This document shows positions 24,604-32,885 of a stretch of DNA of 64,000 bases, one piece after another; positions within the stretch are counted from its first letter, which is position 1; each line of letters opens with the position of its first letter. The notes under the pieces were generated by a model. It had not been told where the DNA came from. It was given only the letters and a program-made list of their open reading frames with translations, and did no database searches. The translations under genes were made by a program, and so were the position numbers. Source of the stretch: Mycolicibacter hiberniae (GTDB lineage Bacteria > Actinomycetota > Actinomycetes > Mycobacteriales > Mycobacteriaceae). The stretch spans positions 62,001 through 126,000 of the forward strand of contig NZ_AP022609.1 in assembly GCF_010729485.1 (NCBI RefSeq). The letters run 5' to 3'.

Positions 24604-26766
24604 TTGGGTATCGCAATCACCGAAGAACACCGGGAGCTGGCCGGGGTAGCCCGGTCCTTCCTGGAAGCGCGTAAGGCTCGCGAGGCGGCCCGGACGCTGC
24701 TGGATGCCCACGACGAGCCGCAGGTCTCGTTCTGGGACGAGTTGGCCGGCCTGGGCTGGCTGGGCCTGCACATCGATGAGCAGTACGGCGGTGCGGGCTG
24801 CGGCCTGCTGGAACTGGTCACCGTGGTCGAGGAGTTCGGCCGCGTCAACGCCCCGGGTTCCTTCGTCCCGACGGTGACGGCCTCCGCGGTGATTGCGGCG
24901 GCCGGCAACGAAGCCCAGCGAGCACGCTGGCTTCCCGGGCTGGTCGACGGTTCGGTGACCGGCGCCGTCGACGTCGACTCGTCGGTGACGGCACACGGCG
25001 ACGAATTCTCCGGCGATGCCCTGGTGATCGGGGCCGGGCTGGCCGATGTCCTGGTGCTGTCGGTGGGGGAGGACGTCATCGTGGTCGGCAGCGATGCCGC
25101 CGGCGTGCGTGTCGAGGTTCCGGCCAACCTCGATCCGACTCGACGGTCGGGACGGGTCGCGCTGGCCGGTGTCGCGGCGGCCGGGGTCGACATCCTGCCC
25201 GGCGCGGCAGCGCTGGCGAAGTCACTGGCCCGCACCATCTTTGCCGCAGAGGCCATCGGCGGAGCCCAGGACTGCGTGGAGCATGCGGTGGCCTACGCCA
25301 AGGTTCGCGAGCAGTTCGGCCGCACCATCGGAACCTTCCAGGCCGTCAAGCATCATGCCGCCAACATGCTGGTGGCGGCCGAGTCGGCCACAGCCACGGT
25401 ATGGGATGCCGCTCGGGCGGCTGCCGACGGCGACGAGCAGCTCGCGCTGATGGCCGCATGCGCTGCCACCCTGGCCTTCTCGGCCTACGTGCACAATGCC
25501 GAGCTCAATATCCAGCTGCACGGCGGTATCGGATTCACCTGGGAGCATGACGCGCACCTGCACCTGCGGCGGGCTCTGGTGCTGCGCGGCCTGTTCGGCG
25601 GCCGGGACGCCCCGGCGCAGGCGTACGAACTGACAGCCAAGGGCGTGGTGCGGGAGAACTCGATCGAACTCCCGGCGCAGGCCGAGACGCTGCGCGCCGA
25701 GGTCCGCGCCGAGGTCGCCTCCTGGTCCGGGCTGGACGAGGCCGCGTTGCGCGAGCGGATGATCGAAACCGGTTATGTGATGCCGCACTGGCCCAAGCCG
25801 TGGGGCCGGGCCGCAGACGCGGTCGAGCAGCTGGTGATCGAACAGGAACTGGCCGACGCGGCGGTCAAGCGGCCGGATTACGGCATCACCGCGTGGGTGA
25901 TCCTGACTCTGATCCAGCACGGCAGTGCCGAGCAGATCGAGCGGTACGTCGCTCCGGCGCTGCGTAAGGAAGAAGTCTGGTGCCAGCTGTTCTCCGAGCC
26001 GGGTGCCGGATCGGACGCCGCGGCGGTGGCCACCAAGGCGGTCCGTGTCGACGGCGGCTGGGTCATCAACGGGCAGAAGGTATGGACCAGCGGAGCCCAG
26101 CACTGCCAGCGGGGTCTGGCGACGGTGCGCACCGATCCCGATGCGCCCAAGCACAGTGGCATCACCACGGTGATCATCGATATGGCCGCCGAGGGCGTCG
26201 AGGTTCGGCCGCTGCGCCAGATCACCGGGGGAGCTGAGTTCAACGAGGTGTTCTTCACCGACGTGTTCATCCCCGACGAGAACGTGGTCGGGCAGCCCAA
26301 CGCCGGCTGGACGGTGGCCCGCGCGACGCTGGGCAATGAGCGGGTCAGCATCGGCGGCGGGGCGGCCAGCGCCGACGGTGCGACGCGGGTGATCGTGGAC
26401 CTGACCCAGCGCTACGGCGACGACATCGCCGGCGGGCCCGAACGAGCCGGCAGGTTCATCGCCGAAGACCACGCTCTGCGGCTGCTGAACCTACGGCGGG
26501 TGGTGCGCAGTGTGAGCGGCGCAGAACCCGGCCCGGAGGGCAACGTGACCAAGCTGCTGATCGCCGAGCACGTGGTCAAGCGGGCCGGACTGTCGGCGGA
26601 GTTGTTCGGTCGCGACGTCGCGGTGCTGACGGCGCCGGCGAAGGTGACGGGCCTGCTGGTGCTGGGATCCCGCGGGATGACGATCGCCGGCGGAACATCA
26701 GAGGTGACCCGTAATCAGATCGCCGAGCGCATCCTCGGTCTGCCGCGCGACCCGTTGATCAAATGA
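24604..26766 (+). CDS. Fused two-domain acyl-CoA dehydrogenase (FadE-like)
   Basis: 720 residues from the TTG at 24604, with AAGGAG upstream. It contains two acyl-CoA dehydrogenase modules in one chain. The N-terminal one (about 1-350) has EQYGGAGCGLLELVTVVEEFG, YAKVREQFGRTIGTFQAVKH and QLHGGIGFTWEHDAHLHLRRA. The C-terminal one (about 365-720) has LFSEPGAGSDAAAVATKA, NGQKVWTSGAQ and AGGTSEVTRNQIAERILGLPRDP. The fusion mirrors the heteromeric alpha2beta2 enzymes used on steroid side chains, so a bulky acyl-CoA substrate is likely. Last gene of the operon from element D; it converges with a DUF35 gene. Confidence 0.92.
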   Translation: MGIAITEEHRELAGVARSFLEARKAREAARTLLDAHDEPQVSFWDELAGLGWLGLHIDEQYGGAGCGLLELVTVVEEFGRVNAPGSFVPTVTASAVIAAAGNEAQRARWLPGLVDGSVTGAVDVDSSVTAHGDEFSGDALVIGAGLADVLVLSVGEDVIVVGSDAAGVRVEVPANLDPTRRSGRVALAGVAAAGVDILPGAAALAKSLARTIFAAEAIGGAQDCVEHAVAYAKVREQFGRTIGTFQAVKHHAANMLVAAESATATVWDAARAAADGDEQLALMAACAATLAFSAYVHNAELNIQLHGGIGFTWEHDAHLHLRRALVLRGLFGGRDAPAQAYELTAKGVVRENSIELPAQAETLRAEVRAEVASWSGLDEAALRERMIETGYVMPHWPKPWGRAADAVEQLVIEQELADAAVKRPDYGITAWVILTLIQHGSAEQIERYVAPALRKEEVWCQLFSEPGAGSDAAAVATKAVRVDGGWVINGQKVWTSGAQHCQRGLATVRTDPDAPKHSGITTVIIDMAAEGVEVRPLRQITGGAEFNEVFFTDVFIPDENVVGQPNAGWTVARATLGNERVSIGGGAASADGATRVIVDLTQRYGDDIAGGPERAGRFIAEDHALRLLNLRRVVRSVSGAEPGPEGNVTKLLIAEHVVKRAGLSAELFGRDVAVLTAPAKVTGLLVLGSRGMTIAGGTSEVTRNQIAERILGLPRDPLIK

Positions 26767-26783
26767 GGGGGACGGCGGGGTGT

Positions 26784-27197
26784 TCAGGCCGGGGCGAACA
26801 CCGGCACGAACGCCTCGCCGTGCTCCTCGAAGCGGACCCGCAGGGCCATCCCGCAGGTCAGCGAATCCACGTCGCAGTCGACGAGGTTGGTGACCAGCCG
26901 CAGACCGGGCTGTTCGGCGATCTCGACCAGCGCGATGACGAACGGCGTTGGCACATCGGGATGAAACTGCTGATGCGCCACGGTGTAGCTGTACAGCGTG
27001 GCGTCCCCGGAGACCGCGGCGAAGGCCAGCGGCTCACCGCAGTCCGAGCAGTTGCTCCGGGGCGGATGGACGTAGCGCCGGCAGGGTTCGCACCGGGCGA
27101 GATGCAACTTCCCGTCGGCCCCGCCGGTCCAGAAGCCGCGGTTGTGATCGTCGATCCCGGGCAGAATCCGGGGGGCGAAAGCGGGCACAGGCGCCAT
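26784..27197 (-). CDS. DUF35 OB-fold / zinc-ribbon protein
   Basis: 137 residues, ATG at 27197. Zinc ribbon with CEPC (about 36-39) and CSDC (about 50-53), then OB-fold segments DATLYSYTVAHQQFHPDVPTP and ALVEIAEQPGLRLV. It is divergent from a thiolase-like gene, the probable partner, rather than being in the same operon. No ribosome site is visible; TACTAT lies 6 nt before the ATG, consistent with a leaderless mRNA. Together with the thiolase-like protein it is a candidate for a ChsH2DUF35/Ltp2-type aldolase complex. Confidence 0.87.
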   Translation of the reverse strand: MAPVPAFAPRILPGIDDHNRGFWTGGADGKLHLARCEPCRRYVHPPRSNCSDCGEPLAFAAVSGDATLYSYTVAHQQFHPDVPTPFVIALVEIAEQPGLRLVTNLVDCDVDSLTCGMALRVRFEEHGEAFVPVFAPA

Positions 27198-27202
27198 TGT
27201 TT

Positions 27203-27216
27203 AATAGTACACTCAT
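27203..27216 (+). promoter_or_regulatory. Operator-like element E, divergent promoters
   Basis: AATAGTACACTCAT on the plus strand (ATGAGTGTACTATT on the minus) has both palindromic halves intact. It lies in the 44-nt gap between the divergent DUF35 (start 27197) and thiolase-like (start 27242) genes. It contains TACACT as a plus-strand -10 and TACTAT as a minus-strand -10. Confidence 0.74.
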
Positions 27217-27241
27217 TTATGACATTGGCGACGGAGGTTTC

Positions 27242-28387
27242 ATGATCGAAGCGGCGCGGCCCGCTCCGGTGATCTCGGGGACCGGGATCTCGGGCATCGG
27301 GAGGCGGACCGGCATCCCCGCCGCGGACATGACGGTGCAGGCCTGCACGGCGGCCATCGCCGACGCCGGCCTCAAGCCCGCCGACATCGACGGGATCATC
27401 ACCCTCGGTGACACCCCGGCCGCCGAGGCCGCCGCCCTGTTGGGGATCGCCGATCCCGGTGATTTCGGCACGGCCTTCGGGTCCGCGGGACTGCTCACCC
27501 CGGTGGTGCAGGCCGCCGAGGCGGTCGCCTCGGGCCGGCTCCGGCATGTCCTGGTCTACCGCACGGTGCAGATGATCGGTGGCACCGCGCAAGCGCCGAA
27601 GAAGGGCGCCAAGCTCCCCGACGCACTGTCGGACGTCGGTTACCTGCTTGCCGCCCACGCCTATTCGGCAGCCAACTGGCTGGCGCTGCATTGCCGGCGG
27701 CACATGGATCTCTACGGCACCACCAAGGAGCAGCTCGGCTGGGTGGCGATCAACGCGCGCCGCAACGCCGCCCGCAACCCGCTGGCGGTGTACCGCGAGC
27801 CGATCACCATGGACGACTACCTCAACGCCAGGCCGGTCTCCACTCCGCTGGGCCTGCTGGACTGTGACGTCCCGGTCGACGGATCCATCGCGCTGGTGAT
27901 CTCGGTGGCCGACCACCGCCGCAACGCCCCCCACGGGGCGGTGGCCATCGAGGCATCCGGGGGGTCCTCCGGGGCGGGCGGATGGTTCAGCCGTGCCGAC
28001 TATCCGCAGATGGCCGCTACCGACGCGGCAGCCCAGATGTGGTCGAAGACCTCGCTCAAGCCCGCAGATGTCGACCTCGCCGAACTCTACGACGGGTTCA
28101 GTTTCCTCACCCTGGCCTGGCTGGAAGCGCTCGGCTTCTGCGCGCGCGGCGAGTCCGGACCGTTCGTCGACGGCGGCCAGCGCATCGCGCTCGACGGCGA
28201 GCTGCCGCTGAACACCTACGGCGGGCAACTGTCCGCCGGACGTATGCACGGCTACTGGGTGCTGCATGAGGCATGTCAGCAGCTGCGCGGGTGCGCCGGC
28301 CCGACGTCTCTGGCCACCCGGCCGGAGGTGGCCGTGGTCTCCGCCGGCGGCGGACCGATCGCAGGATGTGTGCTGCTGTCATGCTGA
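27242..28387 (+). CDS. Thiolase-superfamily protein lacking the nucleophilic Cys (Ltp2-like aldolase candidate)
   Basis: 381 residues from the ATG at 27242, with GGAGG 5 nt upstream; the long frame upstream of this ATG is not coding. Thiolase fold, but the nucleophile region reads FGTAFGSAGLLTPVVQ, with Ser81 or a neighbour in place of Cys. The C-terminal half has Tyr283 in AELYDGF and Tyr326 in NTYGGQLSAGRMHG where thiolases have Asn/Glu and His motifs. Loss of the Cys with active-site tyrosines is how the steroid side-chain aldolase Ltp2 is described, so a retro-aldol role with the divergent DUF35 partner is likely. First gene of a five-gene operon. Confidence 0.85.
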   Translation: MIEAARPAPVISGTGISGIGRRTGIPAADMTVQACTAAIADAGLKPADIDGIITLGDTPAAEAAALLGIADPGDFGTAFGSAGLLTPVVQAAEAVASGRLRHVLVYRTVQMIGGTAQAPKKGAKLPDALSDVGYLLAAHAYSAANWLALHCRRHMDLYGTTKEQLGWVAINARRNAARNPLAVYREPITMDDYLNARPVSTPLGLLDCDVPVDGSIALVISVADHRRNAPHGAVAIEASGGSSGAGGWFSRADYPQMAATDAAAQMWSKTSLKPADVDLAELYDGFSFLTLAWLEALGFCARGESGPFVDGGQRIALDGELPLNTYGGQLSAGRMHGYWVLHEACQQLRGCAGPTSLATRPEVAVVSAGGGPIAGCVLLSC

Positions 28388-29937
28388 CCCCGGCCACCGA
28401 GACGTTGGCGGACATACCCGGCGAGATGGTCCGCGCCGCAGCGCAGCACGGCGCCACCGCAGTGCAGGTGCACAGCGACGTCAACCCCTACTCGGGTTCG
28501 CTCGGTGAGATCTTCGGGGAAAGCTGCCGGGTGGCCGCGTCCCTGGCGGCGCTCGGTATCGGGCCCGGTGACGTGGTGGCCCTGCAGTTGCCCAACTGGC
28601 GGGAGTGCTTCACCGCGCATGCCGGGATCTGGCTGGCGGGGGCGGTCGCGCTGCCCATCGTGCCGATCTACGGTCCCGCCGAAGTCGCCTTCATCGCCCG
28701 GCAATCCGGGGCCCGGGCGTTGATCCTGGCCCGCGAGAACCGCAACCGCGACGCCGCCGCGACCCTGGCCGCGCTCGCCGACGTGCCGAGCCTGCAGCAC
28801 CGCATCCTGGTCGGCGCTGCGCTGCCGGGAACACTGTCCTATGTCGAGCTCGCCGCTGCCGCCGCACCCGGCTTCACCCCGGTCGTCGACGACGACCCGC
28901 ACCGGCGCTGCCTGCTGGTGTACACCTCCGGCACCACCGCCGAGCCCAAGGGTGTGCAGCACACTCATGCCAGCCTGCTCGGCGAGGTGGCATCGCTGGA
29001 CCAGATGCGTTCCTCCGGGCCAGATCTGACCACCCTGTCGGTCTTCCCCTCCGGACATATCGCCGGCACACTCGGCATCCTGCGGATGCTGTGCCGGGGC
29101 AGCAGCACCATCGCGATGGATGCCTGGAACCCCGAGAAAGCCGCGACCCTCATCGATCGTTACGCGGTGGGCTCCTCCGGCGGTGCGCCCATTCACCTCA
29201 GCGGGATACTCGACATCGCGGAGCGCGACCGGCTGGACCTGTCCAGTCTGCGGGAATACACCACCGGCGCCGCCGGGGTGGCCGGCGCCCTGATCCGCCG
29301 AGCCGACGGGTTCGGCATCGGGGCGTTCCGGTGCTATGGCTCCTCAGAGCATCCGACGATCAGCTCGGGACGCCCGGAGGATCCGCTGCACAAGCGGGCC
29401 GACACCGACGGCCGGATCTGTCCGGGCACCGAGGTCAGAATCGTCGATGACGACGGCCGCGACCTGGCCATCGGCGAGGCCGGCGAGATTTTGACCCGCG
29501 GCCCCGAAGTGTTCAGCGGGTACACCGATTCGGAGTTCACCCGCGCCGGCATGGTCGACGGATGGTTCCGTACCGGAGATGTCGGGCGCCTCGATGCCGA
29601 CGGATACCTCACCATCACCGACCGCAAGAAGGACATCATCGTCCGAGGCGGAGAGAACATCTCCTCCAAGGAAGTCGAGGACGTGCTGAGCGCGCATCCG
29701 GCGATCGCCGAGGCCGCCGCGGTCGGTGCACCTGATGAGACTTACGGCGAGCGGGTCTGCGCCTTCGTGGTCGTCAACCCCGGCCGCAGATTCGACCTCG
29801 CCGACGCCGCAGCATATTTCGCCGACTGCGGCTTGGCGCGGCAGAAGACCCCGGAGCGCATCGTGGTGGTTTCCGAACTGCCGCGCACGGCGAGCGGAAA
29901 GATTCAAAAGCACGTTCTCCGAGAACAACTCAGATAG
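28381..29937 (+). CDS. Acyl-CoA synthetase (AMP-forming, FadD-like)
   Basis: 518 residues from the ATG at 28381, overlapping the thiolase-like stop by 7 nt. Motifs: YTSGTTAEPKGVQHTH (a Thr-Ala-Glu variant of the P-loop), CYGSSEHPT, GDVGRLDADGYLTITDRKKDII and PRTASGKIQKHVLRE with the catalytic Lys. It belongs to a different branch from the other two synthetases of the island (cyclohexanecarboxylate/feruloyl-like DRKKD...GGENIS). It would activate a distinct acid intermediate, perhaps after cleavage by the aldolase encoded just upstream. Confidence 0.92.
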   Translation: MLTPATETLADIPGEMVRAAAQHGATAVQVHSDVNPYSGSLGEIFGESCRVAASLAALGIGPGDVVALQLPNWRECFTAHAGIWLAGAVALPIVPIYGPAEVAFIARQSGARALILARENRNRDAAATLAALADVPSLQHRILVGAALPGTLSYVELAAAAAPGFTPVVDDDPHRRCLLVYTSGTTAEPKGVQHTHASLLGEVASLDQMRSSGPDLTTLSVFPSGHIAGTLGILRMLCRGSSTIAMDAWNPEKAATLIDRYAVGSSGGAPIHLSGILDIAERDRLDLSSLREYTTGAAGVAGALIRRADGFGIGAFRCYGSSEHPTISSGRPEDPLHKRADTDGRICPGTEVRIVDDDGRDLAIGEAGEILTRGPEVFSGYTDSEFTRAGMVDGWFRTGDVGRLDADGYLTITDRKKDIIVRGGENISSKEVEDVLSAHPAIAEAAAVGAPDETYGERVCAFVVVNPGRRFDLADAAAYFADCGLARQKTPERIVVVSELPRTASGKIQKHVLREQLR

Positions 29938-29953
29938 GCGGAAGGGAACCGAG

Positions 29954-30808
29954 ATGGGCAGAGTAGACGGAAAAGTCGTCCTGGTCACCGGCGGGGCGCG
30001 CGGTCAGGGCCGCCGGCACGCCGTGCGGCTGGCCGAGGAAGGCGCCGACATCATCTTGTTCGATGTCTGTGCCGATATCGAACACAACGAGTACGCGCTG
30101 GCCCGCCCTGAGGACCTGGACGAGGCCTGCCGAGAGGTCGAGAAGTCCGGCCACCGGGTGACTGCGGCCGCCGTGGACGTCCGCGACCGCGCCGCCGTCG
30201 AGGCCGCGCTGGCCGCAGCGGTCGCCGAGATGGGCAAGCTCGATGTGGTGGTCGCCAATGCCGGCATCTGCCCGCTGGGGCTCAACCAGCCGATCGGCGC
30301 CTTCGCGAACGCCTTCGACGTCGACTTCGTCGGGGTCGTCAACACCGTGCACGCGGCACTGCAGTACCTGACGGCCGGAGCGTCGATCGTGACCGTCGGT
30401 TCGGTGGCGGGGCTCTTGGCGGAGAAGGCGGGGCCCGGTGCGGCGATGGGCCCGCAGGGATCCGGCGGTGCCGGCTACAACCTGGCCAAGCAGTTCATCG
30501 ACAAGTACACCCTGGCGCTGGCCGCGCAACTGTCACCGCTGTCCATCCGTGCCAACGTGGTGCATCCGACCAATGTCAACACCCCCATGCTGCACAACGA
30601 GGGGATGTACAAGATGTTCCGCCCGGATCTGGAGCACCCCGGCGTGGACGACGCCCTGCTCACCTTCCCGATGATGCAAGGCATGCCCATTCCGTACGTG
30701 GAGCCCGAAGACGTCTCGCACGCGGTGTGCTACCTGGCCTCTGACGAGTCCCGATATGTCACCGGGGTGCAACTCAAGGTGGATGCCGGCGCCAGCCTGA
30801 AGTTCTAA
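29954..30808 (+). CDS. Mycofactocin-coupled SDR family oxidoreductase
   Basis: 284 residues. The N-terminus GKVVLVTGGARGQGRRHAVRLAEEGADIILFDVC is the signature of mycofactocin-dependent SDRs (GARGQGR with HAVRLAEEGADI). Further motifs are ANAGIC, a catalytic-site insertion rich in Gly (GPGAAMGPQGSGGAGYNLAK) holding the Tyr-x-x-x-Lys, and TPMLHNEGMYKMFRPD. It would oxidise an alcohol with a tightly bound nicotinamide that is recycled by mycofactocin. Preceded by GGAAGGGAA; third gene of the operon from element E. Confidence 0.92.
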   Translation: MGRVDGKVVLVTGGARGQGRRHAVRLAEEGADIILFDVCADIEHNEYALARPEDLDEACREVEKSGHRVTAAAVDVRDRAAVEAALAAAVAEMGKLDVVVANAGICPLGLNQPIGAFANAFDVDFVGVVNTVHAALQYLTAGASIVTVGSVAGLLAEKAGPGAAMGPQGSGGAGYNLAKQFIDKYTLALAAQLSPLSIRANVVHPTNVNTPMLHNEGMYKMFRPDLEHPGVDDALLTFPMMQGMPIPYVEPEDVSHAVCYLASDESRYVTGVQLKVDAGASLKF

Positions 30809-30818
30809 AGAAGCCGGC

Positions 30819-31826
30819 ATGAGGTGGGGAATGCCCTGGCCCGGGGCTGATCTCGCGCAGCGTTGCGAGCAGGCGGGCGCTGTCGCCTTCTGTGCCGGCG
30901 AGTTCGCCGACACCAGTGCGTATGTGACGGCTGCCGAAATGGCGCGATCCACCACCACGGCCAGGACGGGGCCGGGCATCGCCTATGCGTTTGCCCGGTC
31001 ACCGTTCGTGCACGCCTCTTCGGTGCGCCACCTCAACCGGATTGCGCCCGGCCGGGTCTTTTTGGGGCTGGGGGCGGGAACGGCACGGATGAACCGCGAC
31101 TGGTTCGGCGTCGACTCCAGCCACCCCGCTCGCCGGATGGCCGAACTCGTCAGCTGCATCCGCGGTTTCCTGCAGGCCGAGAATGACCAGAAGATCGTGT
31201 TCGACGGCGACTTCTACTCGTTGAACACCCACATCCGGGCACCGGTCATGGGCCCCATCGACGTACCGATCCTGCTGGGAGCCTTCAACGTCCATATGAT
31301 CCGCTCCGCCGGGAGCGTGGCGGACGGGGTACTGGGCCACCCGCTGTTCACCGACAGGTGGTGGACCGACGTGGTCGATCCGCAACTGGCGATCGGCGCT
31401 GCACGGCAGGGCCGGGATCCAGCCGAGCTGAAGCGCTGGGGCTGGATCACCACCGTGATCGACAACGAAGACCCGCAGCGCGCGGTTCAGGACGCCAAGC
31501 GCCAGATCGCGTTCGAGCTCACCGTCCGGACCTACGACTCGCTGGTGGACCTGCACGGCTGGCAGGACGAAGTCGCGGCGATCCGAGCCGAGTTCGCCAA
31601 GGGCAACGCCCGCGAGCTGGGCAAGCACGTCAGCGATGACATGTTGTGGGCGATGGCGGTGTGCGGCGACACCGCCCAGGCCCGCGAGATGCTGGCAGCC
31701 CGGCGGCGGCTGCCCGACATCGGCTTCTTCTCGCCGCCAGGCTTTCTCGTCAGTCCGCGGCGCCGACAGCGCTACGGAGAACAGGTGATCCAGGCGTTTG
31801 CCGAGAATGGAGAAGTTCTGACATGA
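30819..31826 (+). CDS. LLM class F420-dependent oxidoreductase
   Basis: 335 residues, ATG at 30819. TIM-barrel luciferase-like fold: FCAGEFADTSAYVTAAEMA, TARTGPGIAYAFARSPFVHASSVRHLNRIAPGRVFLGLGAGT and VPILLGAFNVHMIRSAGSVADGVLGHPLF. The pattern fits F420-using LLM enzymes such as dehydrogenases and reductases rather than flavin monooxygenases. The substrate is unknown. It is located between the mycofactocin SDR and the AveC-like gene and overlaps the latter (ATGA). Confidence 0.88.
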   Translation: MRWGMPWPGADLAQRCEQAGAVAFCAGEFADTSAYVTAAEMARSTTTARTGPGIAYAFARSPFVHASSVRHLNRIAPGRVFLGLGAGTARMNRDWFGVDSSHPARRMAELVSCIRGFLQAENDQKIVFDGDFYSLNTHIRAPVMGPIDVPILLGAFNVHMIRSAGSVADGVLGHPLFTDRWWTDVVDPQLAIGAARQGRDPAELKRWGWITTVIDNEDPQRAVQDAKRQIAFELTVRTYDSLVDLHGWQDEVAAIRAEFAKGNARELGKHVSDDMLWAMAVCGDTAQAREMLAARRRLPDIGFFSPPGFLVSPRRRQRYGEQVIQAFAENGEVLT

Positions 31827-32845
31827 CCACAAGTTCTGTCACCACCGATGGCGACACGATGAAACAGCTTTGGGTGGGTGCCAAGGAGTCGCCGCCCATC
31901 GTCTGGCTGGCGCGGCTCGGTGCGGTGTTCGTGGTGTTTCAGCTCTACGTGTATCTGCGCTGGATCTTCTCGGACAGCTTCGCGCCCACACCGGCTGGAC
32001 CCGACCCGATCCCGGGATCCTCGATGTTCTGGATCCGGTTCTGGGAGATCGGCTGTGTGCTGCTCGGTATCGGGCTCATCTGGTGGATCGTGCGCAAAAT
32101 GCGGGCCGAGCGGGAGATTCCGCCGATCGGGATCTTCGTGGTGGCCTGGCTGCTGGCAGCCTGGCAGGACCCCGGCGTCAACGCGACCCGTCCGGTCTTC
32201 GCATACAACAGTGGCTTCTTCAACAGGGGAACCTGGGGCGAGTTCATTCCCGGGTGGGTGAGCAAGGGCGCGGAGAATCCCCAGCCCCTGATCTACTTCC
32301 TGGCCAGCTACATCGTGTTGACCCCGCTGGCGATCATGGGCATCGACAAACTGATCGGCCGGCTGCGCACCGCGGCGCCCCGGCTGAACAGGGCGGGCGT
32401 GCTGGCGACGATGGTGCTGCTGTTCACCGTGCTGGACATCGTGCTGGAGCAGTACTTCCATCGCGTCGGCCTGTGGACCTACCTCCGCGTGGACGGTTCA
32501 TGGTCGATCTTCTCCGGCCACCTGTATCAGTTCCCCCTGTACGAAGGCGTTTTCTTCGGCGGCATCGTGAGCACGTTGTCCATCGCCATCTACTGCTTCC
32601 GGGACAAGGACGGCCGGATGATCACCGACGCCGGGATCGAGAAGCTGCGCAACAAGCGCATGGTCCCGCTGGTACGCATCCTGGCTCTGACCGGCGTGTT
32701 CAACGTGATCATGATGGTCTTCATGCTCGGCTTCAACCTGGTGAATCAGCACGCCGACACCCAACCGGCGCAAGACATCCCGAGTTACCTGCACCACGAT
32801 ATGTGCGGCCTGGGCCCGAATCCGCCGTGCCCGCCGCTACCGTGA
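31823..32845 (+). CDS. AveC-like (spirocyclase family) integral membrane protein
   Basis: 340 residues from the ATG at 31823. About seven hydrophobic segments are visible, for example IVWLARLGAVFVVFQLYVYL, FWEIGCVLLGIGLIWWIV and LVRILALTGVFNVIMMVFML. Conserved polar blocks lie between them (AWQDPGVNATRPVFAYNSGFF, EQYFHRVGLWTYLRVDGSWS). These match the AveC/spirocyclase family, whose founding member does spiroketal formation and dehydration in avermectin biosynthesis. A role in catabolism is not established; a membrane-embedded isomerase, hydratase or cyclase for a lipid intermediate is possible. Last gene of the operon from element E. Confidence 0.8.
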   Translation: MTTSSVTTDGDTMKQLWVGAKESPPIVWLARLGAVFVVFQLYVYLRWIFSDSFAPTPAGPDPIPGSSMFWIRFWEIGCVLLGIGLIWWIVRKMRAEREIPPIGIFVVAWLLAAWQDPGVNATRPVFAYNSGFFNRGTWGEFIPGWVSKGAENPQPLIYFLASYIVLTPLAIMGIDKLIGRLRTAAPRLNRAGVLATMVLLFTVLDIVLEQYFHRVGLWTYLRVDGSWSIFSGHLYQFPLYEGVFFGGIVSTLSIAIYCFRDKDGRMITDAGIEKLRNKRMVPLVRILALTGVFNVIMMVFMLGFNLVNQHADTQPAQDIPSYLHHDMCGLGPNPPCPPLP

Positions 32846-32852
32846 CCGGCTG

Positions 32853-32885
32853 AGCTGGCAGGGCGGTCGGCTCCTGCCCGTCAGC
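32853..32885. terminator. Hairpin between convergent genes, possible bidirectional terminator
   Basis: GGCAGG (32857-32862) pairs with CCTGCC (32873-32878) across a 10-nt loop, with an outer GCTG/CAGC pairing interrupted by bulges. It sits between the AveC-like stop and the SDR stop. There is no U tract, as is common in mycobacteria, so activity is uncertain. Confidence 0.4.
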
